Below are positions 43,561 to 56,201 of a DNA stretch of 64,000 bases, piece by piece (positions within the stretch are counted from its first letter, which is position 1; every line of letters begins with the position of its first letter). The stretch spans positions 9,488,789 through 9,552,788 of the forward strand of contig OX243822.1 in NCBI GenBank assembly GCA_945859605.1, in the 5' to 3' direction. The notes beneath the pieces are model-generated. The model saw nothing but the letters and a program-made list of their open reading frames with translations. It was not told the DNA's origin and ran no database searches. The translations under genes were made by a program, and so were the position numbers. The stretch is from Lumbricus rubellus. Its lineage: Eukaryota; Annelida; Clitellata; Crassiclitellata; Lumbricidae.

Positions 43561-44160
43561 ACAGGAGGAGGAGGCTGCTTGAGCAGAAAGAAGCGTGAAC
43601 AGAAGGGAAAGAGGATAGGGAGGAAGTTGAGGAGGAGGAGGATAAGGAGAAGAAAGAGGAGGAGGAGGAGGAGGAGGAGAAGGAGGAGAAGAAAGAGGAA
43701 GAGGATGATGAAGAGGATAATGAAGAGGATAAGGAGGAGGTTGAGGAGAAAGAGGAAGAGGAGGAGGAGAATAAGGATATCGAGGAGGAAGAGGAGGAGG
43801 TTGAGGAGAAAGATAAGGAGGAAGAGGAAGAGGAGGTTGAGGAGGAAGAGACGGAGGAGAAACTTTCCTCCATTTCGGAGGACGGAGAGGAAAAATTATG
43901 AGTCAGTGACAGATGAGTCAGAGGAAAAGAAGGAGGAAGAGGAGGCGGAAGAGGAAGAAGAGAAGAGGAGGAGGAGGAGGTGGAGCAGCAGGATGAGGAT
44001 GATGAGCAAGAGCAGAAGGAAGATCAAGAAAAAGAAAAGAAGACGAAAAAGAAGAAGAACAAGAAGAAGAACAAGAAGAAGAAGAAAAAGAAGAAAAAGA
44101 AGAAGAGTAGGAGGAGGAAGATGAGTATGATGAAGAGGAGCTAGGAGGATGAAGAACAAG
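43561..44160. repeat. (GGA)n/(GAA)n purine-rich tract
   Basis: Strongly AG-rich over 600 bp. The 181-aa Arg/Lys-rich and 158-aa Ser-rich frames are artefacts of it. Confidence 0.93.
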
Positions 44161-44269
44161 AGAAAAAAGAAGATGCAACGTTGACTTGAGATGAGAATTT
44201 GCATTTGACGATAGATGACTGCAGCATACAGAGGGTTAGATAAAGGTACTCAAAAATAGCATCTGAATA

Positions 44270-44324
44270 TATATTATGTATATATATATATATATTACAT
44301 ACATGTAGGAAGGCGAGGACCAAG

Positions 44325-44361
<37 letters not shown>

Positions 44362-44370
44362 ATATATTGT
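44270..44370. repeat. (TA)n microsatellites
   Basis: Two TATATA blocks. Confidence 0.9.
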
Positions 44371-44381
44371 GCATGTATGTA

Positions 44382-44600
44382 CAGGGTGGACCGAAAAAAA
44401 CCTATGTTTTTTGCCAATATCTTGGCCAGAAGTAAGAATTTCGAAATGAAATTTTACAGACTAAAAGACATTTCATATTTACACACGATATAGCCAGATT
44501 CCGTCAAAATATTTAAAACAGAACAAGAGTTATATCACTTTTAGTGAGGCCACCTGATATTGGCAAAAACCTTAGAGGGTCGTTTTTTGGGCCCACCCTG
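44382..44600. mobile_element. MITE with CAGGGTGGxCC termini, TA TSD
   Basis: cagggtggaccgaaaaaaac at the left and gtttttt gggcccaccctg at the right; TA at 44380-44381 and 44601-44602. Inner phrase tgccaatatcttggccag, with ctgatattggcaaaaacc at the other end. Fits Tc1/mariner-type integration. Confidence 0.85.
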
Positions 44601-44917
44601 TACATATAAAATATATAGATATATTATAGATCATGGCAGGGTGGGGCTTGGCAGTCTTTCAGTCGAATCTCTTCAATCGATAAGATGCGGACGTCACTAT
44701 TCCTCATAGTCGCCATTCATCACAAACTGTATACGACGACGATGACGATGAAGCCAAGGAATAATGATAGCGTCATAAACTATCCTCCCTTCTCTACTAT
44801 ACGTATAATATTCAAGTCGATAATATAATCTATAGACGAACACATTATTTTGATAGATTAACTCATATATTACGTGAAGAATGAAACACACACATAGGGG
44901 GTATATATGTACACGTG

Positions 44918-45132
44918 GTGGGGCGGTGGTGTAGTGGTGGCGTCGTTGCCTTGAAGCCGGAGGGTTCGAGGTTCGAATCCACTTCGCCGCGTAGGGACCT
45001 TGGGCAAGTCCTTCACTCGCAACTGCTCAGCGCTTCGTCGTGAAACTCCAATGCAGTGTCCGCTCTGCATTCGGAAGCGCCTTTGAGTACATAGAGCTTG
45101 AAGGGGAGCTATAACAAGTGCCCATGCAAACA
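44918..45132 (+). mobile_element. tRNA-derived SINE copy
   Basis: A box tggtgtagtgg, B box ggttcgaatcc near 44971, tail ggaagcgcctttgagtac...gaaggggagctataacaa, followed by a CATC-type microsatellite. Confidence 0.88.
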
Positions 45133-45149
45133 AACCACCACAACAGTAC

Positions 45150-45175
45150 TACCGTCATCATCGTCATCGTCATCG

Positions 45176-45217
<42 letters not shown>

Positions 45218-45250
45218 CCACCATCACTACAATCATCACCATCAATTTAA
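45150..45250. repeat. (ATC)n trinucleotide microsatellite
   Basis: catcatcatcatcat run just downstream of the SINE tail. Confidence 0.95.
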
Positions 45251-45524
45251 TCATTATTATTACTATTATTTTAACAACAGTTATATCGTGTCACTCCGGA
45301 AAAAGTCTGCACGAACATTGTACATGTTGCACTCTGGAATTTCGTCCCCCACATATGCAGATCCACTCAGAGTCACTCCGTCCTTCCATGCACCATATAC
45401 GATGCACGTGACCTCTTCTATTATTACCGGAGCACATCGATTCACTGCTCGTTTTTATTCATTTTTATTCATTTTTATTCCTATATTAACTTTGGCGTGG
45501 TGTAGTTTGGTGTACACTGTACAG

Positions 45525-45870
45525 TGTACACACGCACACGCATGCACGCACGCACCCACGCAAAAGCACCCACGAAAACGCAACACACACACACGCACAC
45601 ATTCAGAGGCAGAAACACACGCACACACGCACCAACCCACGCAAAGCATCCCGCAAAAGCACCCACGCAAAAGCACCCACGCAAAATCACCCACGCCAAC
45701 ACACACACACACGCAACACACACACGCAACACACACACATGACACACGCACACATATAGGCCTACACACGCACACGCATTCAGAGGCACAAACAAACACA
45801 CGCACACACGCACCAACCCACGCAAAAGCACCCCGAAAAAGCAAAATCATATACACACAGACACTCAAAA
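45525..45870. repeat. (CA)n and ACCCACGCAAAAGC repeat block
   Basis: CACACGC tracts with repeated acccacgcaaaagc modules at 45551, 45632 and 45660-45690. Confidence 0.88.
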
Positions 45871-45945
45871 GCCCACACGTTCATTTCGATACCAGTTAAT
45901 CATTATTCACCCCTATTAAAGCCAGGGCCGTTTTTAACATAGGTC

Positions 45946-45975
45946 CATTCGGTGCGTGCACGGTGCACCGAATGC
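45946..45975. repeat. short palindrome CATTCGGTGC...GCACCGAATG
   Basis: 10-bp inverted arms around gtgcacggt, preceded by a cagggccgtttttaac phrase resembling a hAT-type terminus. Confidence 0.6.
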
Positions 45976-46067
45976 CTCTGAACCGAGAGTTTTGTTGCTA
46001 TCGGCTAAATGTCTTATGCGAGTCTCAGTGCTACTTAAACCTTTTGTGAAATCAGTAAGTGTATGTA

Positions 46068-46375
<308 letters not shown>

Positions 46376-46534
46376 AGACGCATATGCGGAGACACAGGCA
46401 TCGACCGTACACAGCAGAATATTGGTACTGAATATGTAGCCCTATTTTATTAACAGCAATAATTATTAATAAAGAAAAGAAAACTATAGACCTTTTCAAA
46501 TGCTTATACCCAGTTCCAGTCCATCAGTGTGACG

Positions 46535-46612
46535 ACATTGTGCGATAACATAATTATAGCATTAGCGCCGCCCTCCTCCTTCATCTAGCTTGGGACTGGC
46601 ACGGTCTGAGAA
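46535..46612 (-). repeat. dispersed GTGCCAGT...GGAGGAGGGCG repeat
   Basis: Complement of the family: agcgccgccctcctcctt and tagcttgggactggcac. Confidence 0.7.
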
Positions 46613-47360
46613 GCAACCCAAACATCAGAATTCCAACATGTACATGTATAGACGTGCACTTACAATGTAGATTCAATGTGCTAAGCTGTTTTTCTGATAA
46701 CCAGAGCAGGGCGGATAGGACATGGCATATATATATATATTTATATACATATATACACACATATATATATACATATATATATATAGTAAACAAGGCATTA
46801 TGTATGGTGTATATAATGCGTGTGTCATGGTGCCTTCTAAAGCAATGAAGGTCTCGTCTCGCCATGTATAGACAGACAGAAAGCTTTCGTGTGTTATGCA
46901 ATTCTCGAGGCTCATGCAGTTACTTTAATGCAAAGAAATCTTCGCCAATCATATCGACATCAAAAGCTGAAACAGACGACGACGTTTTTCACTTAAGCAA
47001 ATTCAATAATGTATAGAAGATGTTTTGCTTATACATTTTCGTGTATATATAATGAAAATGCTCCAATGCCACGTGTTCGTGTGGTGGCCGGTTAGGTGTA
47101 ACGCAAAATTCGATCCGGCAACAAAACGTGCCGAAACCTCTTGCCATTGGTTCTCCTGATATAATTATGACGTCATAGTTTTAGCGGAATCAATGACCGT
47201 TTCTACACAGGACTGGAAACTCAATAATTATGTAATGTTATGTTCCTAGTTTTTGGACGATAATTATTGGAGTTGCGGAAAATTTCCCATCTTGTTTACA
47301 CCCAGCTAAAATGGTTCGAAAGCAATTTAGAAAACAGAATACAACAGTTACTGGTTAGTT
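46613..47360. other. intergenic DNA with TA repeats, no gene recognised
   Basis: TATA blocks at 46730-46790; the remainder is unremarkable. Confidence 0.3.
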
Positions 47361-47383
47361 GCACCATTATTAACTCTCCTCTC

Positions 47384-47545
47384 AAAGTACCCGTAATCAG
47401 TTTCGCGACTCCACAAGGCTCTTCTGTTTATTCATAACATAAACGAACTAAATAATGCAGTCCCTGATTTAATTTTTAAAGTATTATTTGCAGACGATAC
47501 TAATATTTTCAACTCCCACTCCTCACTTGAGACATTAATTAAATA
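47384..47545 (+). pseudogene. LINE reverse transcriptase core remnant
   Basis: KVPVISFATPQGSS (from 47384) followed, one frame over, by LLFIHNINELNNAVPDLIFK and VLFADDTNIFNSHSSLETLI. TPQGS and FADD are RT domain motifs with the catalytic Asp pair. The frameshift and short extent mean it is dead. Jockey/CR1-like by pattern. Confidence 0.8.
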
Positions 47546-47687
47546 ATCATACTAACTCTGCACTATTGTTTAAAAACTAGTCCGGAATTGTCAAGCCTCG
47601 TCTTCAGGGTTTGAAGAGAAAGTCCCTATATAGTTAGTAATGAAGTCCCTGAGGGATCCTAACTACCTTGGGGCAAAAATAATAATA

Positions 47688-47906
47688 GTAATTTATTAAA
47701 TTTAGCGCCTGCAAACGCACTGCGCTTTACATGTACAAGTTATGCGGTAAACTTATATGCCATCAAACTTAACTATACCACTGAATAGACAGCCTGCAAT
47801 AACACGACGCTAATAGCAGCCTACAAAGCATGTCAACCCAGCGTGGGCTCAAATACCTCTCGCTCTCTACGCCAGCGTGTTAACCATTACTCTACCGCCC
47901 CCCGGC
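47688..47906 (-). mobile_element. second tRNA-derived SINE family
   Basis: On the minus strand: GGGCGGTAGAGTAATGGTTA (A-box region), gtatttgagccc (B-box-like), and a tail gcgctaaatttaataaatta + ctattatta. Different head from the main SINE family. Confidence 0.6.
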
Positions 47907-48365
47907 GTTAAGTCGACTTCAATACAGTTATTTGCACAGCGAGTAATATGCACCGTAGGCATACAATACACGGAACTATTAGTTACGAAATGCTGCCTGT
48001 GTCCATTGATTAGAAATTTGTCGCCGAAATCGATTTCGCATACACGTACAGGTACGCACGCAAAATTAATGCGAAATTGTATCCTGCAGCGGAAATGGGC
48101 GCGTTCGGAAGTTTTTTGTAGTCGGGAGATATTTCGCATGACACCCGGTCTGTATAAACCTTGATAAAAAGATGATGGATGATGTTAATCATCTTCGAGA
48201 TGACAACAGACGAGTCTTCGAAGAGAAAAACTATCCCCATTCCATGATAATATATCCACCTAATTATTTTGTGGATACGTTACGTAGGAGGCACGCAAAA
48301 CGTATAAGCTTACACTGTTAGATCTGTTTCAGCTGATATATGGCCTAGATCTTTTTTATTGCATG
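47907..48365. other. intergenic DNA, nothing recognised
   Basis: Several 76-95-aa overlapping frames without motifs. Confidence 0.3.
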
Positions 48366-48372
48366 CGCTATG

Positions 48373-48768
48373 TCTGTGTATGTATGTATGTATGTATGTA
48401 TGTATGTATGTATGTATGTATGTATGTATGTATGTATGTATGTATGTATGTATGTATGTATGTATGTATGTATGTATGTATGTATGTATGTATGTATGTA
48501 TGTATGTATGTATGTATGTATGTATGTATGTATGTATGTATGTATGTATGTATGTATGTATGTATGTATGTATGTATGTATGTATGTATGTATGTATGTA
48601 TGTATGTATGTATGTATGTATGTATGTATGTATGTATGTATGTATGTATGTATGTATGTATGTATGTATGTATGTATGTATGTATGTATGTATGTGTGTA
48701 TGTATGTATGTATGTATGTATGTATGTATGTATGTATGCATGTATGTATGTATGTATGCATGCATGTA
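48373..48768. repeat. (TGTA)n tract, about 395 bp
   Basis: Almost uninterrupted, with a GTGTG variant near 48692 and gcatg at the right end. Confidence 0.98.
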
Positions 48769-48941
48769 GGACTCTGAAAATCATTATACTGAAAATAGTC
48801 TGAAAATATGATGGCAATATTTTGACAACTACAATGTACAGTCTGATAGCGGATTGTCAACATTTTGACGTCATTATTAAAGCGCTTGATAGCAACAACA
48901 GCCCAACTACAATCAGACTGCGTCTTTGTTTCTTTGTTGTG

Positions 48942-49155
48942 TACGTGCACTTGTTATAGCGCCCCTTCAAGCTCTCTCTCTACTCAGAGGTGCTCCCGCA
49001 ATCAGAGCGGACACTGCATCGGAGTTTCACGCCGAAGCGCTGAGCAATTGTGAGTGAAGGACTTGCCCAAGGCCCTTACGCGGCGAGGTGGATTCGAACC
49101 TCGAACCTTACGGCTCCAGGGCAACGACGCCACCACTACACCACTGCGACCCATA
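48942..49155 (-). mobile_element. tRNA-derived SINE copy
   Basis: Complement of the family; tail gcacttgttatagcgcccct at left, B box ggattcgaacctc near 49090, head ccaccactacaccactgc at right. Confidence 0.88.
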
Positions 49156-49643
49156 TACACGTCATGCCAACTGACCACAGTGAACAGCCTCACAGTAGTT
49201 GGCCAACAGTCCGACAATTGGGAACTATTTCTTATGCATGTAATTCGGTTGCGTGAAGCCGCAAGGAAAATTTGGTTTAATTTCAAACGGATCTCTACGC
49301 CCTCTCCTCCCCTACCTACCCTTCTCCCCGATGGCTTTCGAACCCGGATGGCAGAGGTTGAAGCAATCTGTCGCCGACTGTGCACACACGATTTCTCCGT
49401 GGCAACGGTTGTCATGACGACGTGTTACTTTAAGCGGACACTCCCCCCACTCCTCCCCCCACATCCCCCGCACCTGATTTTTTTTTGCAATTCAAAGTTC
49501 GGTCGGTGCTACGTCGGTTTCCGTAAAGTAACTCTGTTTCTATTCATAGACGTATAGCCGTATAATACGTCTCCATGATGAAACATAAAAGATTCTAAGT
49601 AGGCTAGGTGTGTACATTGAACACGCAAGCTTGTAGTTACCCC
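49156..49643. other. unique DNA, nothing recognised
   Basis: A plus frame crosses 49160-49550 but shows no known domain. Confidence 0.3.
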
Positions 49644-50000
49644 GGTGCGCTGACAAAACGGGGCAGGACAAAATGGCGCAGACAAAAAAGCGCAAAAATG
49701 AACTAAAACAACAATGGTTTATAGAAGTTTAATAGTGGCAAAATGCAGGCCCTATAGGCTACTATATACATGTATATCAACCCATCTTCCATTTAAATAA
49801 CAATTATTATTTTTCACAATCCAGCTCCAATTTAAGCAAGACTATTTTCCTCAAATCAACTTTCATTTAAGGAAAGATCATTTTTGCATCAATCCGGCTT
49901 CGATTCAAGCGAAAGTATTCTGACTTGGATTTCTCTTTTTCCGGAATCCGGAACGATATCTCATAATCTTCAATTCGTAGTGAGCTTGCTTGCTCTTTAA

Positions 50001-51894
50001 CCCTCGTGCGACCAACATATTTTACTCCTTAATATGACCAACTGGGGTCCCGTGGGACCCCAATAGTCGATAACACGCTCAGTGCTTTATTCGCTTGTTC
50101 AAACTTCATTTTATGTTGCTATTGTTCAAGTTAAGGCAGTTTATTGTTTGTTTGATGTGTACTTGTTATAGCGCAGATCATAATAACTACTCAGAAGCGC
50201 TCCCGACTACTGCGCGGACACTGAATTAGAGTCACACGTCGAAGCGCTGAGCAAAAGCTCCCTACACTGAGCGATGTTTCTTTTGGTAATTATTACCATC
50301 TAATAGAATAATCGTCTAGATTAATGTTCTACTCAGCGTCAATTGAAACTACTCAGAAGCGCTCCCGACTACTGCGCGGACACTGAATTGGAGTTTCACG
50401 TCGAAGCGCTGCGCAAAAGCTCCCTCCACTGAGCGATGTTTCTTTTGGTATTTATTACCTTTTCATAATAATCGACCAGATTATTAATGCTCTACTCAGT
50501 GTCAATTGAAACTACTCAGAAGCGCTCCCGACTACTGCGCGATCACTGAATCGGAGTTTCACGTCGAAGTTGATCCTGGCTGCGGGGATTGAATTTCTAC
50601 ACCCCAGTTCTTTATCGCAGCAGCTATGATTGGGGCTTAGTTTGTATGAATCACTGCTTGCTATGCCATGTGAGGTGCTACCATGGCATATCTAATTACT
50701 GTCAAGAAGGTACGTCGACGCCATGACCTCTGCGAGATCTTCCAATCTGGATTATTGCTGAGACACATAAAAATTATTGTAAGAAGCAATCCCAGTGATA
50801 TCGAGGATGTTGAAGAAAATCGTCATGGACCAACGGTTTACTTTTCTTCTTGTGGTGCGCATTATAATTATCCAGGTGATAAATAATAATTGTCAACACC
50901 ACTTTTGGTTCCATTATAATGGAGGGTTACTTCTGGCTTGTTGTTCATCTAGGCATAAGTGGTGGCATCGTGCTGCAGAGTGAAAAAACAGCACAGCTGT
51001 GCCTGGTTTAGGAATAAATGATAACCTACAGGAGTAGGTTGGCCATGAAATGCAAACAAAGAGCTCATTTCCTGGCGCCCATGCCTGGCCTTCATTCCTT
51101 ATATAAAATTTTTTGTCTGGTACGTTTCTGCCACTGTGCCGCCATGGTGACTGGTGATACCAGTTGTTTCACAACTCTTGACTTGTCTCACGCTGTTCCC
51201 TCTGTCACTGCCCGGGTATATGTCAATGGCTATGAAGTGACAGCATCGCAACACACCATATTTTGATACCATAGTTTGCAGGTTTGAACTTTATGTGCTG
51301 CCTGAAGGTACACCTGCCACTGTAAGCTCATCCACTCGCAGACTTGTAAGCTTACCATGAAGAAATTCCTTGACAATGATACTGAGCAGAAAACATTTTT
51401 CTTAGGTAACGGAAAGCAGCAACTTTGTTGTTCAGCCTTTCAGCGACATATGAAGTGTTTTATGCTCAATTGCCTTGTTGCAAAATCCCATGTACCGATA
51501 ATTCAGAATGCACGAAATTGTGTCCTGGACATGGTCATTATTTGTGCTATAGCGTTTTCCAACGCCACTCTATATTCCAGAATTGTCTGTATTGCTTCTT
51601 TTGCACTAAATCGTACTGGAAAAAATTCTCGCTGTCATAATATCTTTTCATAAAATAGCGTTCGGTTCCATAGGAAAAAACGTCCTAAGGCTGGGGTCCC
51701 GCGGGACCCCACCAGATATTTTATATTTAAAAAATAATCGCAAAAGTTAAACCGGATTTTATTAGATATAAATAATGAGCGATGTCCAAGTGACAAATTC
51801 ATAAAACGTCGTTAAAAAATATTGATTAGCAAAAAAGTAGCACGAGCCGAAACAGTGCTGGGGTCCCCGAGGACCCCAGTTGGTCGTTTGAGGG
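50001..51894. mobile_element. piggyBac-type element with TTAA duplication
   Basis: CCCTCGTGCGACCAA at the left, complement of CCCTCAAACGACCAACTGGG at the right; TTAA at 49997-50000 and 51895-51898. Sub-terminal palindromes tggggtcccgtgggacccca at both ends. The 1.89-kb interior has frames at 50683-51653 with Cys/His-rich segments, but no transposase motif I can defend. Confidence 0.87.
50160..50575 (-). repeat. tandemly triplicated SINE fragment inside piggyBac
   Basis: actactcagaagcgctcccg starts near 50187, 50348 and 50511 (about 162-bp period), each followed by ggagtttcacgtcgaagcgc-like SINE body; the first two continue with gagcgatgtttcttttggta. Confidence 0.85.
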
Positions 51895-52147
51895 TTAATA
51901 CGCAAACAATCAGTAAACGGGTATCGTAGTCTTCGCAGTGCGCGGTATTGTCGGCGCCGTTTTGTCGTGGTACTTTAAATTGCGCCGTTCTGTCGGCGTC
52001 GTTTTTTCGGCGCCGTTTTGTTACGGCGCCATTTACCCCTCCTCCAGCTTCGTGGGTATGTGTACATTCATGCGTGTATGCATGTGTGCATGTACAGTTG
52101 TGCACGTATGTGTATATAATTGCATGTATGTGTGTAAGTATGCATAG

Positions 52148-52372
52148 GAACCTTTTGTTATGGCGCCCCTTGAAGACTCCTACTCAGAGCCACTCCCGAC
52201 TACAGCGCGGACACTGAATCGGTTTCAAGCCGTGGTGCACGAGCAATTGTGTGCGAAGGACTTGCTCATCGTCTCTATATACCCAGAGGCTTGAGGTGGA
52301 TTCGAACCCGCAACCTTCTGTTTCCAAGACTCCGAACAAGTCTGAGCACATACCACGTACACCACCGGATTC
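52148..52372 (-). mobile_element. tRNA-derived SINE copy, diverged
   Basis: Complement: ttgttatggcgccccttgaa tail, ctcagagccactcccgac, B box ggattcgaacccg near 52300, head gtacaccaccgg. Confidence 0.78.
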
Positions 52373-52435
52373 GTCCGTTAACTGCTTATCGGGTGCAGTA
52401 TAAACTATTCAATATTTATTCATTTTTTCATTCAT

Positions 52436-52495
52436 TCGGAGAATTTATATAGCGCCGCCTCTTCAAAGCGTCTATTCCGAAGAGCTTTCAGAGCG
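52436..52495 (-). mobile_element. LINE/SINE tail fragment
   Basis: ggagaatttatatagcgccg and ctcttcaaagcg are the complement of the shared gcgctatataa tail. Confidence 0.5.
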
Positions 52496-52679
52496 GAAAC
52501 CACTGGGAAAAGGAAGGCCCTTAAGCGATAGGATGCAGAAGGAAATACCAGCTGTGAGCTTAACCCTCGGAAGAGGTGGGAGGTTATTTCAAGTGGAAGA
52601 ACCACGTGTCACGAAAAATGCCGTTGAGCCAAGACAGACCTATGAGGGACAAAAAGATTCAGGCGGTCGGAAGAGAGCA

Positions 52680-52960
52680 TTAGCAGAGAGAGACACAGAC
52701 AGATAGACAGACAGACAGAGTGAGACAGAAAGAGACACAGAGACAGAGTGACGAAAAACACACATAGACAGCCAGATAGACTGAGAAAAAATAGAGAGAC
52801 AGAGAAAGAGAGACAGGGAGACACAGAGAGAGACAGAGACAAAGACAGAGACAGAGGCAGACAGCGACGGACAGACAGACACGGAGGCAGATACAGATAC
52901 ACAGACAAAGACAGAGACAGACAGAGACAGAGACAGAGACACAGACACAGACAGAGTTAG
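52680..52960. repeat. CAGA-rich microsatellite block
   Basis: Interrupted GACA/GAGA words. Confidence 0.92.
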
Positions 52961-53572
52961 GCTCACGTATAAAATCAGGGAGATAGTTCGTCATTCCGTC
53001 CATATGACTATTCGATACAGGATATCAAACGGGGTATAATAGACGATCTAATATCGGATGCGTTTAGCCATCTGGAGACAATAATAATTATAATACTTCA
53101 GACAATATAAATGGAATTGTGGTTATACACGGCGCCAGAACTGACGAATAGAATCATGGACCAATTGACCACATGCTTACGCACACACAGACTGTTTGTC
53201 CACAAGGCACATTGTCTCACTCTTCAAACAACAGCATTCATTACCGAAGCATTTTATGACCGCCTTTTGTATGCATAGACAACAGGACCTTTGCTGTGTA
53301 TACAAAATGCATATGCATCATATTATGCACTTATTACAATGTATATACTGTGTATAATATATAAATATATAATATAGTATATTATACACAGTTCTTGCTG
53401 TGCTTTTCTAATAAATTGCATGATACGTGGGGTCATAAGGATCAGAAAAACCAGTTGAAGAGAAGAATGGCGTCATAGGAAGTTGAAACCTGCAAAGAAA
53501 CAGAGAAAATAAAGCAGAAGAAGATTAGCACAGTAAGCTTATTATATTCACAGTATATTATATACACTGTGT
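52961..53572. other. AT-rich intergenic DNA, small palindrome
   Basis: ctgtgtataatata / tatattatacacag form an inverted pair at about 53348-53391. No gene. Confidence 0.4.
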
Positions 53573-53574
53573 CC

Positions 53575-54514
53575 GGAAAAAAAGGGACCCATTTTCTAAA
53601 TATAAAAATAATTAGTAAATATTCATCGATTTTTACAATTCAAAAAGCATTTTAATCCTCACATATTTATCTAATACTGGTGAAAATATAAAAGTCCCAG
53701 TCACAATGATGACGTCAGAATGACGTCATTTGCACTAAAGTTCATTTAGCGGCTAGTCATGCATGATTTCGGCTGGTATATTGGCTCTTGGTGAAACGGA
53801 AATCCATTTAACAGAACCAGGAGTAAAAAATAAATGCAACTCATTACAGGAATTGTCTCCTCCATATAAAATTGATGTCTGATATCCGCGAATACTCGGA
53901 TTAATAAACAATTCAACAAGATGGCGTCCCAGCTCACTGAATTCGTTAAACTGCTGAACTGTTGACTAAGGAGACTCCGGATTTCATTCCTCTTATAATC
54001 TTTGGCCGCCCAACGGACCGAGCTTAAATCAAGTTGATCATAAAACGTGGAGACTATTGCAGGAGATGGTTACAAGACAAGGATAAGAGACATTGAAGAA
54101 CTCCGTGAGCGAATTGTTAATGCCTGCTGGGGAGGATTTTGATACGCTGGTTATCGATGCTGCTGTTGGCTATTAGCGCGACCGTTCTGAAGCTTACGCT
54201 GAGGCCAAAGGTGTACACTTTGACCACAAATTAATTCAGATATAAAACTAAAATTAAACTTACTTTATTATTGATAAATTACATCATGAAAATATTAAAA
54301 TTTTTGATGATTTTGCGCATTTATCTCTTAAATTTGACTTTTTGTGCAAATGACGTCATCATGACGTCATTATTTGGACTGGAAATTTTATATTTTCGCA
54401 ATTGTTAGATAATTATGTTAGGATAAAAACGGTCTTTGAATTGTGAAAATCGATTAATATTTACTATTTATTTTCATATTTACAAAATGGGTCCCTTTTT
54501 TTCCGGACACAGTG
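53575..54514. mobile_element. Tc1/mariner-type element, copy 2 of the CACTGTGTCCGG family
   Basis: 940 bp; CACTGTGTCCGGAAAAAAAG and complement; TA at 53573-53574 and 54515-54516. Long arms as in 30614-31588, with tgacgtcat motifs near both inner arm ends. Confidence 0.9.
53755..54240 (+). pseudogene. mariner-type transposase remnant
   Basis: Plus-strand readings give CMISAGILALGETEIHLTEP, then after stops DSGFHSSYNLWPPNGPSLNQ, VDHKTWRLLQEMVTRQG and ETLKNSVSELL. Collinear with the 30895-31420 remnant; several stops and frameshifts. Confidence 0.82.
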
Positions 54515-54525
54515 TATATTCTAAG

Positions 54526-54650
54526 TTTGTGTGTGTGTGTGTGTGTGTGTGTACATGTGTGTGGCACTGTGTGCGTGCGTGTGCGTGATTGTGAGTATGT
54601 TTGTGTGTTTGTGCACGTGTGCGAGTTTGTTGCTGTGAGTGTGCATTACA
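54526..54650. repeat. (GT)n microsatellite, interrupted
   Basis: gtgtgtgt run then GTGCGTG-type variants. Confidence 0.9.
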
Positions 54651-55110
54651 ATATTAATCAATACTATTTACAAACCATCAAAACATGGCCGGTCACCAAC
54701 GCAGATATTTTACAGAAGGGGGAAAACACAATGGCCACTGTCAAATTTTGTACAAAGAAAAATGCAAAACAGGAAATGAAGAACTTTGGCATTTTTCGTA
54801 GAGTTTTTATATGCCTTCATTTTCAGCGTCATTGGTACTTTAGTGCGAACATAATTTGCTGAAATCAAAAAGTAGTCTAAAAAGGGTGTCAAATTTTTTT
54901 TGGGGGGGGGCAAAAGAGTTCAAAGCAGTTTTTATAGATAGAAGACAGGAGGCCAAATCGATACATGAATTCCACTATTCGAAGAGCCGCGATATGATCC
55001 ATTTTTCCAAATCATAATGGTATAAATGCATGAACATTGACCATGCGAACATGCAGTGTGATAATTATGCGCTTTAGCGATTTAATGGTGCATCTCCCAG
55101 TTTCTATAAA
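54651..55110. other. intergenic DNA, nothing recognised
   Basis: An unplaced G-run (ttttttttggggggggg near 54893) resembles MITE sub-termini but no pair was found. Confidence 0.3.
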
Positions 55111-55125
55111 TTATCTCTCTCTCTC

Positions 55126-55172
<47 letters not shown>

Positions 55173-55175
55173 ATC

Positions 55176-55210
<35 letters not shown>

Positions 55211-55213
55211 GCC

Positions 55214-55254
<41 letters not shown>

Positions 55255-55277
55255 GTCTGTCTGTCTCTCTCTCTGTA
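55111..55277. repeat. (TCTG)n microsatellite
   Basis: CTGT repeats with TCTC interruptions. Confidence 0.95.
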
Positions 55278-56020
55278 GACTATAGGTCATATATGCAAAA
55301 TATGATATAATTACAACTGTGGGTATATGTTTATTTGTTTTTAATTTAATTTATATATGACATAATAGCAGTATAGGTCTAATACACTCGTGAATAAGCT
55401 GGATTCCTGTGTTTAGCCTTAGAGTGGAGCTTTAAAAATTTGGGGTATGCATGCATGCACACGATTACGCAGGATACGTACATCGTACAACCTACCTCAG
55501 CTTCTGTGTTATTAGTCTTTGCTTCTTTTGGTCGGCGTCGCTAACTTCGTTGGTCGTGTATCTCAGAAGAGAATGAATAGCTCATGTTTATCGGCTCTCT
55601 GATCCTCACGGTATATAATACAACGTATCTACCACCGGAGTGTCAGTGTATTTCAGCGCTCTTATATTCTGCAGTGTTGTAAGGTTATCTGGAGAAAAAT
55701 ACACAGATTACAGATATAAGTGGATGGTTGCCAAGCGACGCCGTAAAAGGGAAATAAAGCGGAAATGTCGTCATAACGAGAAAGACGTCATAAACAGAAT
55801 ACGTCATCGACATTATAAGCCGAACAGTTTTATCTCTCTCTTCGGAGATTTATTTATTCGCCTTCCGGTATAGAGATTTTACAGCAGCTCCCCGAATGAG
55901 GCTCATAAAATATAACAGATGGCATCCCGAAATATCCAGTAAAGAATGCAGTGGCGCGTGGTCATTTATTGCGTGATAATAATGATGTCGATGACCGTGA
56001 AAATAATAGCCTAATAATGA
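55278..56020. other. intergenic DNA, nothing recognised
   Basis: A 77-aa basic frame at 55640-55873 has no known motif. Confidence 0.3.
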
Positions 56021-56080
56021 TTATGACTATGATTATGACTATGATTACGACGACGACGACAACAAAGAAGATGACGCTGT

Positions 56081-56119
<39 letters not shown>

Positions 56120-56143
56120 CGATGATGATGATGATGGTGATGG

Positions 56144-56201
<58 letters not shown>

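Larger units (their letters stand above)
49644..52032. mobile_element. GGCGC/ACAAAACGG inverted-repeat element split by piggyBac
   Basis: Left end ggtgcgctgacaaaacgggg and right end complement atggcgccgtaacaaaacgg; flanks share TTACCCC (49637-49643 and 52033-52039). Both ends carry several ggcgc-n-gacaaaa modules. Removing the 50001-51894 insert and one TTAA leaves about 490 bp. Superfamily not assigned. Confidence 0.65.

Noticed and set aside
43579..44124. 181-aa Arg/Lys-rich frame and opposite Ser-rich frames
   Set aside because: Product of the purine tract.
50683..51653. piggyBac transposase call for the internal frames
   Set aside because: Cys/His-rich pieces exist, but no DDE or CRD pattern could be defended by reading; only the termini and TTAA support the call.
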